NCBI GenBank assembly: GCA_038277395.1
Contig: CM076190.1
Location: 249,593,256 to 249,657,255 of the forward strand
DNA length: 64,000 bases
Reading direction: 5' to 3'
From: Dryocosmus kuriphilus
Lineage: Eukaryota; Arthropoda; Insecta; Hymenoptera; Cynipidae
The notes beneath the pieces were generated by a model. It had not been told where the DNA came from. It did not search any database and saw nothing but the letters and a program-made list of their open reading frames with translations. Shown here one piece after another: positions 55,015 through 63,747 of the stretch (within the stretch, counting starts at the first letter, position 1; each line of letters starts with the position of its first letter). The position numbers and the translations under genes are program-made.

Positions 55015-55652
55015 CCTGCCCGCTTCGCGGGCACATTCTCATCGCGCGAAGTATGAGCGCGCCAACTGGCGCTCGCGCTTCGCGCTCGATAGATTATTTA
55101 CCTCGCGCTACGCACTCGGTGTTTATGGATCGTACAAACCTTTAAATTAAAAATTACAAAAGAAATGATTTCACTGAAGGCTCTATCGCCCTTAAGGAAT
55201 ACATTCTCATCATTCTCTCTCTCTTTCCAAGGTGAACAATTCTGCTTGTTAATATTTTCTCATATCTTGCATATAGTTCTGCTGAAAAGTGGTTTTCTTT
55301 ATATTTCATAATATATTTCACGAGTAACTCAAAAATTACGCGTCTGTTCAAAAATATGATAGAAGAAGCAAATTTGTAGATCTTTTTGAGGTGAACAACT
55401 TTGTTTGTTATCATTTTTTATTATCTTGTGTCGTTTGGCGGGAAATTTGAGTTTTTGATTTTCAATAACGTTTTCTTGATTAAAACAAAAAGTATGCATT
55501 TGATAGAAAAATAGTTAATACAAAATTTGTAGATCTTTTTAAGATAAACAGTTTTTGGTTATTTACATATATTCTGTATCTCGCATAGTTTAGCCGGAAA
55601 ATGGATTTTTTGATTTTATGAAAACCATTTTTGATGGATAAAACCATAACCT
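55015..55652 (-). mobile_element. Helentron-like element, 3' two-thirds
   Basis: Starts with CCTGCCCGCTTCGCGGGCAC, the variant terminal hairpin whose loop reads GCGAAGC on the other strand, and runs through the GCGC-hairpin cluster and three internal repeats. It stops at GATAAAACCATAACC (55,652), where unrelated sequence begins. The 5' part is missing. Confidence 0.75.
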
Positions 55653-55967
55653 TTAAAGTCTGACATTGCCTGAGAATAAAATTCCTGGACTTTAGATAAA
55701 ACAGGTTTTTACAACCGTCCTTTCTTGACGAAATTAAAAGTCAAAGTGTGGTCTTGTTTTGAAAATGCACTATTTCGCGAAATACATGAGAAAAGACGGA
55801 ACGGAATCTTAGTGCCTTGGCCTCTATTCACCTCTACTTCGAGGAACCGGTACAGAGTTTCCGAGAAAAAATATACCCAAACAAATGGAATCAAAATAAA
55901 ACGGCATCTTTTTAAAACTGCTTTCTTGAATTCTTATCTAATTTTTTTACATGTTCTCATCATTTTT
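55653..55967. other. Unassigned sequence between two Helentron-like copies
   Basis: A 315-bp stretch of moderate GC without recognised element. The ORF starting at 55,725 runs into the poly-C tract and is an artefact. Confidence 0.4.
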
Positions 55968-55998
55968 ACATTCTCATCAGAGAAGGTATTAGATTTAT

Positions 55999-56031
<33 letters not shown>

Positions 56032-56049
56032 ACCCCCCCCCCCCCCCCC

Positions 56050-56100
<51 letters not shown>

Positions 56101-56145
56101 TTTTCATCAAATTTCTACATTTTGAGATCCCCTGAGTCAGAAAAA
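55968..56145 (+). mobile_element. Helentron-like 5' terminal fragment containing a ~99-bp poly-C tract
   Basis: ACATTCTCATCAGAGAAGG and TATTAGATTTATG are the family 5' end. Then come 99 bases that are all C except for A at 56,032 and 56,050 (56,001-56,099), after which the family sequence resumes (CATCAAATTTCTACATTTTG and CCCCTGAGTCAGAAAAA). The next, opposite copy starts at 56,147. The C tract replaces about 20-25 bp of normal family sequence (AAAATTTGACTTTCGCGG region). Confidence 0.75.
56001..56099. repeat. Poly-C/poly-G homopolymer (two A interruptions)
   Basis: 97 of 99 bases are C. Such tracts are rare in AT-rich insect genomes, form G-quadruplex on the opposite strand and are difficult to sequence, so length and even existence could be affected by assembly. 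Confidence 0.85.
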
Positions 56146-56146
56146 A

Positions 56147-57440
56147 TCTGCCCGCTGCGCGGGCACATTCTCATCGCGCGCTACGCGCGCCGCGCTTCGC
56201 GCGAAGTATGAGCGAGCCTAGGGCGCGCGCCTGTTGGCACTCGCGCTTCGCGCTCGACATTTGACTCGCGCTTCGCGCTCGATAGATTAATCACCTCGCG
56301 CTACGCGCTCGGTGTTTATAGATCATATAAACCTTTAAATTAGAAATTACAAAAGAAATTATTTTACTTAAGGCTCTATCGCCCTTAAGGAATACATTCT
56401 CATCATGACACTCGCGCTTCGCGCTCGATAATTACGTTTCTTTAAAACACATTATAGATTGGTAAAGCTCTTTTTGATTTTCCAAATTTTTACAACACAG
56501 GATTTCGATTCTTAAAAGTAAAACGATGAGTCTTATAAATAAATTTTGTAGCTATTTCCAAGGTGAACAATTCTGCTTGTTAATATTTTCTCATATCTTC
56601 CACAGTTTTGCTGAAAAGTGGTTTTCTTTATATTTCATAACATATTTCACGAATACCTCAAAAACTACGCGTCTGATCAAAAAAATGACAGAGAGCAAAT
56701 TTGTAGACAATTTGGAGACAAACAACTTTGTTTATTATTATTTTTCCGTATCTTCCATAGTTTGGCGGAAAATTTGAAATCTTTAATTTTTAATAACGTT
56801 TTATCGATTAAAAGAAAAACCGTGCCTTTTATGAAAAAATGGTTAAAACAAAATTTGTAGATCTTTTTAGATTGAACAACTTTCTTCTTTACCGTTTTTT
56901 GGTATCTTGAATATTTTGGCGGGAAACCACAGTTTTTTTAAATTTTAATAGCGTTTTCTTGACTGAAACAAAAACCGTTCATTTGATCAAAAAACGGTTA
57001 AGACAAAATTTGTAGATTTTTTTAAGGTGAATAATTTTACTTTCTAACGTTTTTTTTTTGTATCTCTGATAGTTTAGCCGGAAAATGGATTTTTTGATTT
57101 TGTGAAAACCGTTTTTGATGGATAAAACCATAACCGTTGGTCAAAAACCGCTGGTTAACGAACCCGTCCTTTCTTTTTGGACCTTAAAGAAGTGTGCCAA
57201 AGCGCAATCCAATCCGCTTAGTCCTTCGAAAGTTATCGTGGGAAAAGACGACAACGACAACGACAACGACGACAACGACAGCGACAACGACAACGACAAC
57301 GACGACAACGCCAACAGACAGACAGACACGGTCGTAAAAACCATTTTTTCGGATTCAGGAGGTCTTAAAACGTGGAGATTTCATGAAATCCGCAAAAGTC
57401 AAATTTTGCATAAATCTAATACCTTCTCTGATGAGAATGT
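56147..57440 (-). mobile_element. Helentron-like element, complete copy
   Basis: Minus-strand copy, plus-strand limits TCTGCCCGCTGCGCGGGCAC to TCTCTGATGAGAATGT. It contains the full set: terminal hairpin, about six GCGC-type hairpins (56,175-56,310), internal hairpin with ATIR (56,372-56,405), second GCGCGAAGCGCG hairpin, four ~150-bp repeats (56,500-57,110), GGTTAACGAACCCGTCC, the GACAAC microsatellite (57,248-57,308) and TGAAATCCGCAAAAGTC. Inserted within a run of A's; its right flank AAAAAGAGAGGACGAAGATA matches the uninterrupted sequence at 63,639. Confidence 0.82.
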
Positions 57441-57493
57441 AAAAAGAGAGGACGAAGATATTGAGCCTTCAATATTTAACGAAATAAAAAAAA
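57441..57493 (+). pseudogene. Duplicate of the 63.6-kb host-like exon, split by Helentrons (part 1)
   Basis: These 53 bases encode EDEDIEPSIFNEIKK in the frame of the ORF at 63,592-63,747. Helentron-like copies adjoin on both sides (56,147-57,440 and 57,494-58,776). The continuation (LVEMEEV...) is found at 58,782 on the far side of the second copy. It is therefore a disrupted paralogue. Confidence 0.7.
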
Positions 57494-58550
57494 TCTGCCC
57501 GCTGCGCGGGCACATTCTCGTCGCGCGCTCCGCGCGCCGCGCTTCGCGCTCGATACGTTATTTACGGCACTCACGCTTCGCGCTCGATAGATTATTCACC
57601 TCGCGCTACGCGCTCGGTATTTATAGATCGTATAAACCTTTAAATTAGAAATTACAAAAGAAATTATTTTACTTAAGGCTCTATCGCCCTTAAGGAATAC
57701 ATTCTCATCATGATACTCGCGCTTCGCGCTCGATAATTACGTTTCTTTAAAACACATTATAGATTGGTAAAGCTCTTTTTGATTTTCCAAATTTTTACAA
57801 TACAGGATTTCGATTCTTAAAAGTAAAACGATGAGTCTTATAAATAAATTTTGTAGCTATTTCCAAGGTGAACAATTCTGCTTGTTAATATTTTCTCATA
57901 TCTTGCACAGTTTTGCTGAAAAGTGGTTTTCTTTATATTTCATAACATATATTTCACGAATAACTCAAAAACTGCTCGTCTGATCAAAAAAACGGTAGAG
58001 GGCAAATTTGTAGACAATTTGGAGGTGAACAACTTTGGTTATTATTATTTTTCCGTATCTTCCATAGTTTGGCGGAAAATTTGAAATCTTTAATTTTTAA
58101 TAACGTTTTATCGATTAAAACAAAAACCCTGCATTTTATGAAAAAATGCTTAAAACAGAATTTGTAGATCTTTTCAAATTGAACAACTTTGTTCTTTACC
58201 ATTTTTTGGTGTCTTGAATATTTTGGCGGACAACCACACTTTTTTAATTTTAATAGCGTTTTCTTGATTAAAACAAAAACCGTTCATTTTATCAAAAAAC
58301 CGTTACGACAAAATTTGTAGATTTGTTTGAGAGAAACAATTTTACTATCTTACGTTTTTTTTGTATCTCTGATAGTTTAGCCGGAAAATGGATTTTTTGA
58401 TTTTGTGGAAACCGTTTTTGATGGATAAAACCATAACCGTTGGTCAAAAACCGCTGGTTAACGAACTCGTCCTTTCTTTTTGGACCTTAAAGAAGTGTGC
58501 CAAAGCGCAATCCAATCCGATTAGTCCTTCGAAAGTTATCGTGGGAACAG

Positions 58551-58582
<32 letters not shown>

Positions 58583-58776
58583 AACGACGACAACGACGAC
58601 AACGACGACAACGACGACAACGACGACAACGACAACGACGACAACGCCAACAGGCAGACAGACACGGTCGTAAAAACCATTTTTTCGGATTCAGGAGGTC
58701 TTAAAACGTGGAGATTTCATGAAATCCGCGAAAGTCAAATTTTGCATAAATCTAATACCTTCTCTGATGAGAATGT
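57494..58776 (-). mobile_element. Helentron-like element, complete copy
   Basis: Same layout as the copy at 56,147, with a longer GACAAC microsatellite (58,552-58,640). It interrupts the coding-like segment whose intact version is at 63,592-63,747, exactly in the AAAAAAA run between the codons for KK and LVEMEEV. The empty site is at about 63,680-63,688. Confidence 0.85.
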
Positions 58777-58945
58777 AAAAATTAGTCGAAATGGAGGAGG
58801 TGATTCATGATGCTGATAAAAAGAAAAGGAAATTATATATTTAATATATTAATATATATTATAAACTTAATACTACTACATGTAATTAAATAAATATTGA
58901 AAATAGCTGTGAATTTTGTTTGATTGCGTATTCGGGATGAAAAAA
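58777..58945 (+). pseudogene. Duplicate of the 63.6-kb exon and 3' flank (part 2)
   Basis: Contains TTAGTCGAAATGGAGGAGGT, AAAAAGAAAAGGAAATT and the downstream AT-rich flank up to TTCGGGATGAAAAAA. It matches 63,687-63,847 nearly base for base; in this copy the GTGATACATG of 63,705 reads GTGATTCATG. The third Helentron-like copy follows immediately. Confidence 0.7.
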
Positions 58946-60091
58946 TCTGCCCGCTGCGCGGGCACATTCTCATCGCGCGCTATGCGCGCCGCGCTTCACG
59001 CGAAGTATGAGCGCGCCTTGGGCGCGCGTCTTTTGGCACTCGCGCTTCGCGCTCGACATTTGACTCCCGCTTCGCGCTCGATACGTTATTTACGGCACTC
59101 ACGCTTCGCGCTCGATAGATTATTCACCTCGCGCTACGCGCTCGGTGTTTATAGACCATATAAACCTTTAAATTAGAAATTACAAAAGAAATTATTTTAC
59201 TTAAGGCTCTATCGCCCTTAAGGAATACATTCTCATCATGACAATCGCGCTTCGCGCTCGATAATTACGTTTCTTTAAAACACATTATAGATTGGTAAAG
59301 CTCTTTTTGATTTTCCAAATTTTTACAATACAGGATTTCGATTCTTAAAAGTAAAACGATGAGTCTTATAAATAAATTTTGTAGCTATTTCCAAGGTGAA
59401 CAATTCTGCTTGTTAATATTTTCTCATATCTTGCACAGTTTTGCTGAAAAGTGGTTTTCTTTATATTTCATAACATATTTCACGAATAACTCAAAAACTA
59501 CGCGTCTGATCAAAAAAATGATAGAGAGCAAATTTGTAGACAATTTGGAGACGAACAACCTTGTTTGTTACTATTTTCCGTATCTTCGATAGTTTGGCGG
59601 AAAATTTGAAATCTTTAATTTTTAATAACGTTTTATCGATTAAAACAAAAACCGTGCATTTTATGAAAAAATCGTTGAAACAATATTTGTAGATCTTTTT
59701 AAATTGAACAACTTTGTTCTTCACCATTTTTTGGTATCTTGAATGTTTTGGCGGGAAACCACAGTTTTTTAATTTTAATAGCGTTTTCTTGATTAAAACA
59801 AAAACCGTTCATTTTATCAAAAAACAGTTCAGACAAAATTTGTAGATTTTTTTGAGATGAACAATTTTACTATCTTACGTTTTTTTTTTGTATCTCTGAC
59901 AGTTTAGCCGGAAAATGGATTTTTTGATTTTTTGTGAAAACGGTTTTTGATGGATAAAACCATAACCGTTGGTCAAAAACCGCTGGTTAACGAACTCCTC
60001 CTTTCTTTTTGGACCCTAAAGTAGTGTGCCAAAGCGCAATCCAATCCGATTAGTCCTTCGAAAGTTATCGTGGGAACAGGCGACGACAACG

Positions 60092-60149
<58 letters not shown>

Positions 60150-60286
60150 GAACGCCAACAGACAGACAGACACGGTCGTAAAAACCATTTTTTTTCGGAT
60201 TCAGGAGGTCTTAAAACGTGGAGATTTCATGAAATCCGCGAAAGTCAAATTTTGCATAAATCTAATACCTTCTCTGATGAGAATGT
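58946..60286 (-). mobile_element. Helentron-like element, complete copy with known empty site
   Basis: Full layout: terminal hairpin (58,947-58,965), ATIR, hairpin cluster (58,975-59,140), internal hairpin 59,200-59,222 with ATIR 59,227-59,237, four internal repeats (59,330-59,940), microsatellite (60,081-60,150) and 5' end GATGAGAATGT (60,276-60,286). Its flanks, GGGATGAAAAAA on the left and AAAAATACTCTTTTTC on the right, are contiguous at 63,839-63,861, showing the pre-insertion site. Insertion added the element plus five A/T bases, so any duplication is confined to the A run. Confidence 0.88.
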
Positions 60287-60674
60287 AAAAATACTCTTTT
60301 TCAGATATTCGTTAAATTTGAAACAAGTTGGACTGAATTATTATTGCACACTCCAAGTCATATGCTAAAGCTTTGAGATCTGTTCCTCTCTTATACACTA
60401 ACTCAAATTAATTCAGGTGAGCGGAGTGAAGAAGAATTTCACATACACTTTCAAAATTAGATTTATTTAATTTATTGCAATATAGGAGATGTAAAGCACT
60501 GCGTATATCACTTTATATGTGATTCTTGAGGTATAACTACAGAAAAATGTTCAACCCAGTAATTCAAATGTTTATTGAACTATTGGAAATATTGGACTGA
60601 ACGAGGAGTTGTTAAAGTCTTACACGAATTAATAAGAATATTCTCATTCAATAATGTCATCCCCTCGCTCAGGT

Positions 60675-60744
<70 letters not shown>

Positions 60745-61089
60745 TTGCATATTGATAGATTGAAAGAATACAAATTTGTAATGATGTTACCTTACTTAGA
60801 TAAGCGGAGTCATATCCGAGGATTAATTCAGATATAAGCGCGGTAGCCTATATTTAAGGGGCAGCAGGCCCCGAAGATACTTTTTCTTACCTGAGACTTG
60901 CGGAGATTTGCGGATCCGCCGCGTTGGCAGCAAACCCAGCTGTAATGATAGTGGAGGGTACAGAGAGTTGCATTTTGTGTTGCGGGTGGATGCGCGTGGG
61001 ATGCTCCTCTCTCTTTAATTTTCAAACTTAAGCTTTCAAATTATCCAATCTCTCATTCCTGTAAGCTCTTGAATTTCGTAAATGCAAAC
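60287..61089. other. Host-like sequence; left part duplicated at 63.85-64.0 kb; (TA)n at 60,684-60,742
   Basis: 60,287-60,440 matches 63,848-64,000 almost exactly, which continues the duplicated segment. The rest has a 58-bp (TA)n microsatellite (60,684-60,742) and unique sequence with no ORF of note. Contains GGTGAGCGGAGTG at 60,417, which could be a splice donor, unproven. Confidence 0.5.
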
Positions 61090-61560
61090 TTCGAAGCGTT
61101 CAAGGTGTGGCTTTTATAATTCAATCAATTTAATGTAGAGTGCAGAATTAATAATTTGAAAACCGCAAGACTTCAAATTCTTCATCCAAAGTTTAAATTT
61201 GAAAAATGAAGTGAGTAAAATAAATATCTTCTGCACCATCATTTCTTACCATTTCTTTTCTTCTTGCCCCCACCTATAAGATTTCAACAACCTCTTGAAC
61301 TATTTCTTCTCCTCTTTTGGGAGGTTCCTCGAACGGAATCTGTAACAATATATGAAAATGACTTTGTGGAATACCTCACAAATACACAGAAATATCGTTA
61401 AATTATTTTTGAATATCCTGAGCTGTACAATTGTTCTGATAATTATTTTTTTTCTATTCAGCACGAACTTGTGCATCACGCTTTCGAAAATTCAATCAAT
61501 TTAATGTACAAAATTAACAATTTTAAAATCAATGTGAAAACGTTCCTGCTAAGTAGAAGA
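61090..61560. repeat. Left arm of an inverted duplication (partner 62,690-63,330)
   Basis: CATCATTTCTTACC, CCCCCACCTATAAGATTTCA, GGGAGGTTCCTCGAA and ATCCTGAGCTGTACAATTG appear here and as complements or relatives in 62,690-63,330. The arms enclose two Helentron-like fragments. ATCC(T/A)GAGCTGTACA occurs a third time at 63,472, so there are at least three related segments. Confidence 0.65.
61274..61339 (-). CDS. Candidate small exon, inverted paralogue of 63,092-63,157
   Basis: Minus strand. After ATTGTTACAG an open frame of 21 codons (IPFEEPPKRGEEIVQEVVEI plus L) ends in TAG. A strong donor (AATG|GTAAGAAATG) lies 25 bases further. The plus-strand partner keeps the same length, acceptor, stop and donor with six amino-acid differences. 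It may instead be part of a repeat that only looks exon-like. Confidence 0.3.
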   Translation of the reverse strand: MPFEEPPKRGEEIVQEVVEIL

Positions 61561-61778
61561 AAAAATCTTCTCGCGGGAAGTATGAGTGCGCCCAGGGCGC
61601 GCTTTTGTTGGCACTCACGCTTCGCGCTCGATAGAATACTTACCCCGCGCTACGCGCTCGGTATTTATGGATCGTATAAACCTTTAAATTAAAAATTTCA
61701 AAAGGAACTATTTTACTTAAGGCTCTATCGCCCTTAAGGAATACATTCGCATCATGACACTCGCGCTCGATAATTACA
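61561..61778 (-). mobile_element. Helentron-like 3' fragment
   Basis: Carries the GCGC hairpin cluster (GCGCCCAGGGCGCGC, TCACGCTTCGCGCTCG, CCGCGCTACGCGCTCGG) and the internal hairpin with ATIR (61,715-61,757), then stops. The terminal hairpin is decayed (TCTTCTCGCGGGAAG). A plus-strand copy begins six bases later. Confidence 0.7.
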
Positions 61779-61783
61779 TTTTT

Positions 61784-62655
61784 ACACTCTCATCAGAGAA
61801 GGTATTAAATTTATGCAAAACTTGATTTTCGCGGATTTCATGAAATCTCCACGTTTTGAGACCTCCTGAATCCAAAAAAAAAAAAAAAAACGGTTTTTAC
61901 GACGGTGTCTGTCTGTCTGTTGTCGCTGTCGTCGTTGTCGTCGTTGTCGTCGTTGTCGTCGTGGTTGTCGGCGACTTTTCCCAAGATAACTTTCGAAGGA
62001 ATAATCGGATTCGAGTGCGCTTTGGTACACTTCTTTAAGCGGTAAAAGGAAAGGACAAGTTCGTTAACCAGCGGTTTTTTCCAACGGTTATGGTTTTATT
62101 CATCAAAAACGGTTTTCACGAAATCAAAAAATCCATTTTCTGGCTAAACTATGAGAGATAAAAAAAAATGTGCGAAAGTGAAATTGTTCCCCTTAAAAAA
62201 ATCTACAAAATTGTTTTAACAGTTTTTCGATAAAATGAACGGTTTTTGATTTAATCAAGAAAACGCTTTTAAACCTAAAAAAAAAACTCTGGTTTCCACC
62301 AAAATATTCAAGATACAAGAAAGTGGCAAAGAACAAACTTGTTCCATTTAAAACGGTCTACAAATTTTGTTTCAACAATTTTTTGATAAAATGCACGGTT
62401 TTTTTGTTTTAATCGATAAAACATTATTAAAAGTCAATGATTTAAAATTTTTCGCCAGACTCTATGCACGATACGGGAAAATAATAATAAACAAGGTTGT
62501 TCGCCTCAAAAAGGATCTACAAATTTTCTCTCTATCATTTTTTTGGGCAGACCCGTAGTTTTTGAGTTATTCGTGAAATATGTTGTGAAATATAAAGAAA
62601 ACCACTTTTCAGCAAAACTATGCAAGATATGAAAAAATATCAGCAAGCAGATATA
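61784..62655 (+). mobile_element. Helentron-like element, 5' two-thirds
   Basis: 5' end ACACTCTCATCAGAGAAGG, microsatellite GTCGTT (61,922-61,965), AACTTTCGAAGGA, GTTCGTTAACCAGCGG and the four internal repeats up to CAAAACTATGCAAGATATG (62,615). It ends before the hairpin-rich 3' part. Head-to-head with the preceding fragment (61,561-61,778) it resembles one element with an internal inversion. Confidence 0.75.
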
Positions 62656-62689
62656 CAATCTCTAATTGTAAGCTTTGAAATTTAATAAA

Positions 62690-63330
62690 TCGAAACCTGA
62701 AGCGTTCAAAGTGTAACGATTTTCGAATTTCGTTTAAAATTGAACTATTCTTAAATTAAGATCATGAAACGAAGTCGCTCAAAATGATTAATTTTGGTAA
62801 GATTAAACTTTGAAATTCAAAATTTAAAATTCTTGATTCAAAATTTAAAGTTTGGAAAAATTAAATATCCTGAGCTGTACAATTGCTCTTCTAATTATTT
62901 TTCGATTTAGAACGAAGGTTCGCGCAGTGACTTTTAAATTATTAATTTTGTACGTTAAATTGATTGAATTTTTGAAAGTCTGATCCACAAGTTCGTGCTA
63001 TATAGAAAAAAAATAATTATAAGAACAATTTAAAGATATTTCTGTGTATTTCTGAGATATTACACAAAGTGATTTTCATATATTTTTATAGATTTCATTC
63101 GAGGAACCTCCCAAAAAAGAAGAAGAAGTAGTTCAAGGGGATGTTGAAATCTTATAGGTGGGGGCAAAAAGAAACGAAACGGTAAGAAATGATGATGCTG
63201 ATGATATTTATTTCACTCACTTCATTTTTCAAATTTAAACTTTGAATCAAGAACTTTAAGTCTTGCGATTTTCAAATTATTAATTTTGCACTTTACATTA
63301 AATTGATTGAATTTTAAAAGCGTGATACAC
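62690..63330. repeat. Right arm of the inverted duplication
   Basis: Complement of much of 61,090-61,560: GAGGAACCTCCC, GATGTTGAAATCTTATAGGT, GGTAAGAAATGATG, plus shared AT-rich flanks (AAATTGATTGAATTTT). Carries the plus-strand candidate exon at 63,092. Confidence 0.65.
63092..63157 (+). CDS. Candidate small exon, unrecognised
   Basis: After TATTTTTATAG a 21-codon frame (ISFEEPPKKEEEVVQGDVEI plus L) ends in TAG at 63,155-63,157; a good donor (ACG|GTAAGAAATG) is at 63,182. Acidic, like the ORF at 63,592 further right (EDEDIEPS), so the two could be parts of one acidic protein gene, though the TAG argues against direct joining. Confidence 0.3.
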   Translation: MSFEEPPKKEEEVVQGDVEIL

Positions 63331-63591
63331 ATTTTGAAAATATTCTTTTTTATTCAACGAAATTCGGAAACTGTCACATTTTGAACACCCCAAGTTTGGA
63401 TTTATTACATTCAAAGGCTTACAACAATGAGAAATTGTATAATTCCAAAGTTTAAGTTTGAAAATTAAATATCCAGAGCTGTACATTTGCTCTTCTAATT
63501 ATTTTTCTATTTAGCACCAACATTTTAACATTGATTTTAATATATTGCCAAAAAAAAAAAAGTATTAGTAGTTGATCTCTAACCCAGGAGG

Positions 63592-63747
63592 ATGATGAGG
63601 ATAAGGATATCGAAACTGCAGATGAATGTACAAAAAAAAGAGGACGAAGATATTGAGCCTTCAATATTTAACGAAATAAAAAAATTAGTCGAAATGGAGG
63701 AGGTGATACATGATGCTGATAAAAAGAAAAGGAAATTATATATTTAA
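63592..63747 (+). CDS. Small acidic/basic ORF or terminal exon, unrecognised; intact copy of a Helentron-disrupted paralogue
   Basis: From an ATG at 63,592 a 51-codon frame contains KKEDEDIEPSIFNEIKKLVE and MEEVIHDADKKKRKLYI, ending TAA. An acceptor (TCTCTAACCCAG|GAGG at about 63,587) precedes it, so it may be a terminal exon entered in either of two frames; the alternative frame reads EDDEDKDIETADECTKK then stops. AATAAA-like TTAAATAAATATTG lies ~55 bp downstream and could be a polyadenylation signal. A near-identical copy is broken by two insertions at 57,441-58,945. No domain recognised. Confidence 0.4.
   Translation: MMRIRISKLQMNVQKKEDEDIEPSIFNEIKKLVEMEEVIHDADKKKRKLYI

Noticed and set aside
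55725..56135. ORF ending in a polyproline tail
   Set aside because: The tail is the translation of the poly-C tract; no domain in the rest.
57115..58810. Asp/Asn-rich and Ser/Leu-rich ORFs
   Set aside because: They translate the GACAAC microsatellite of the Helentron-like repeats in either direction.
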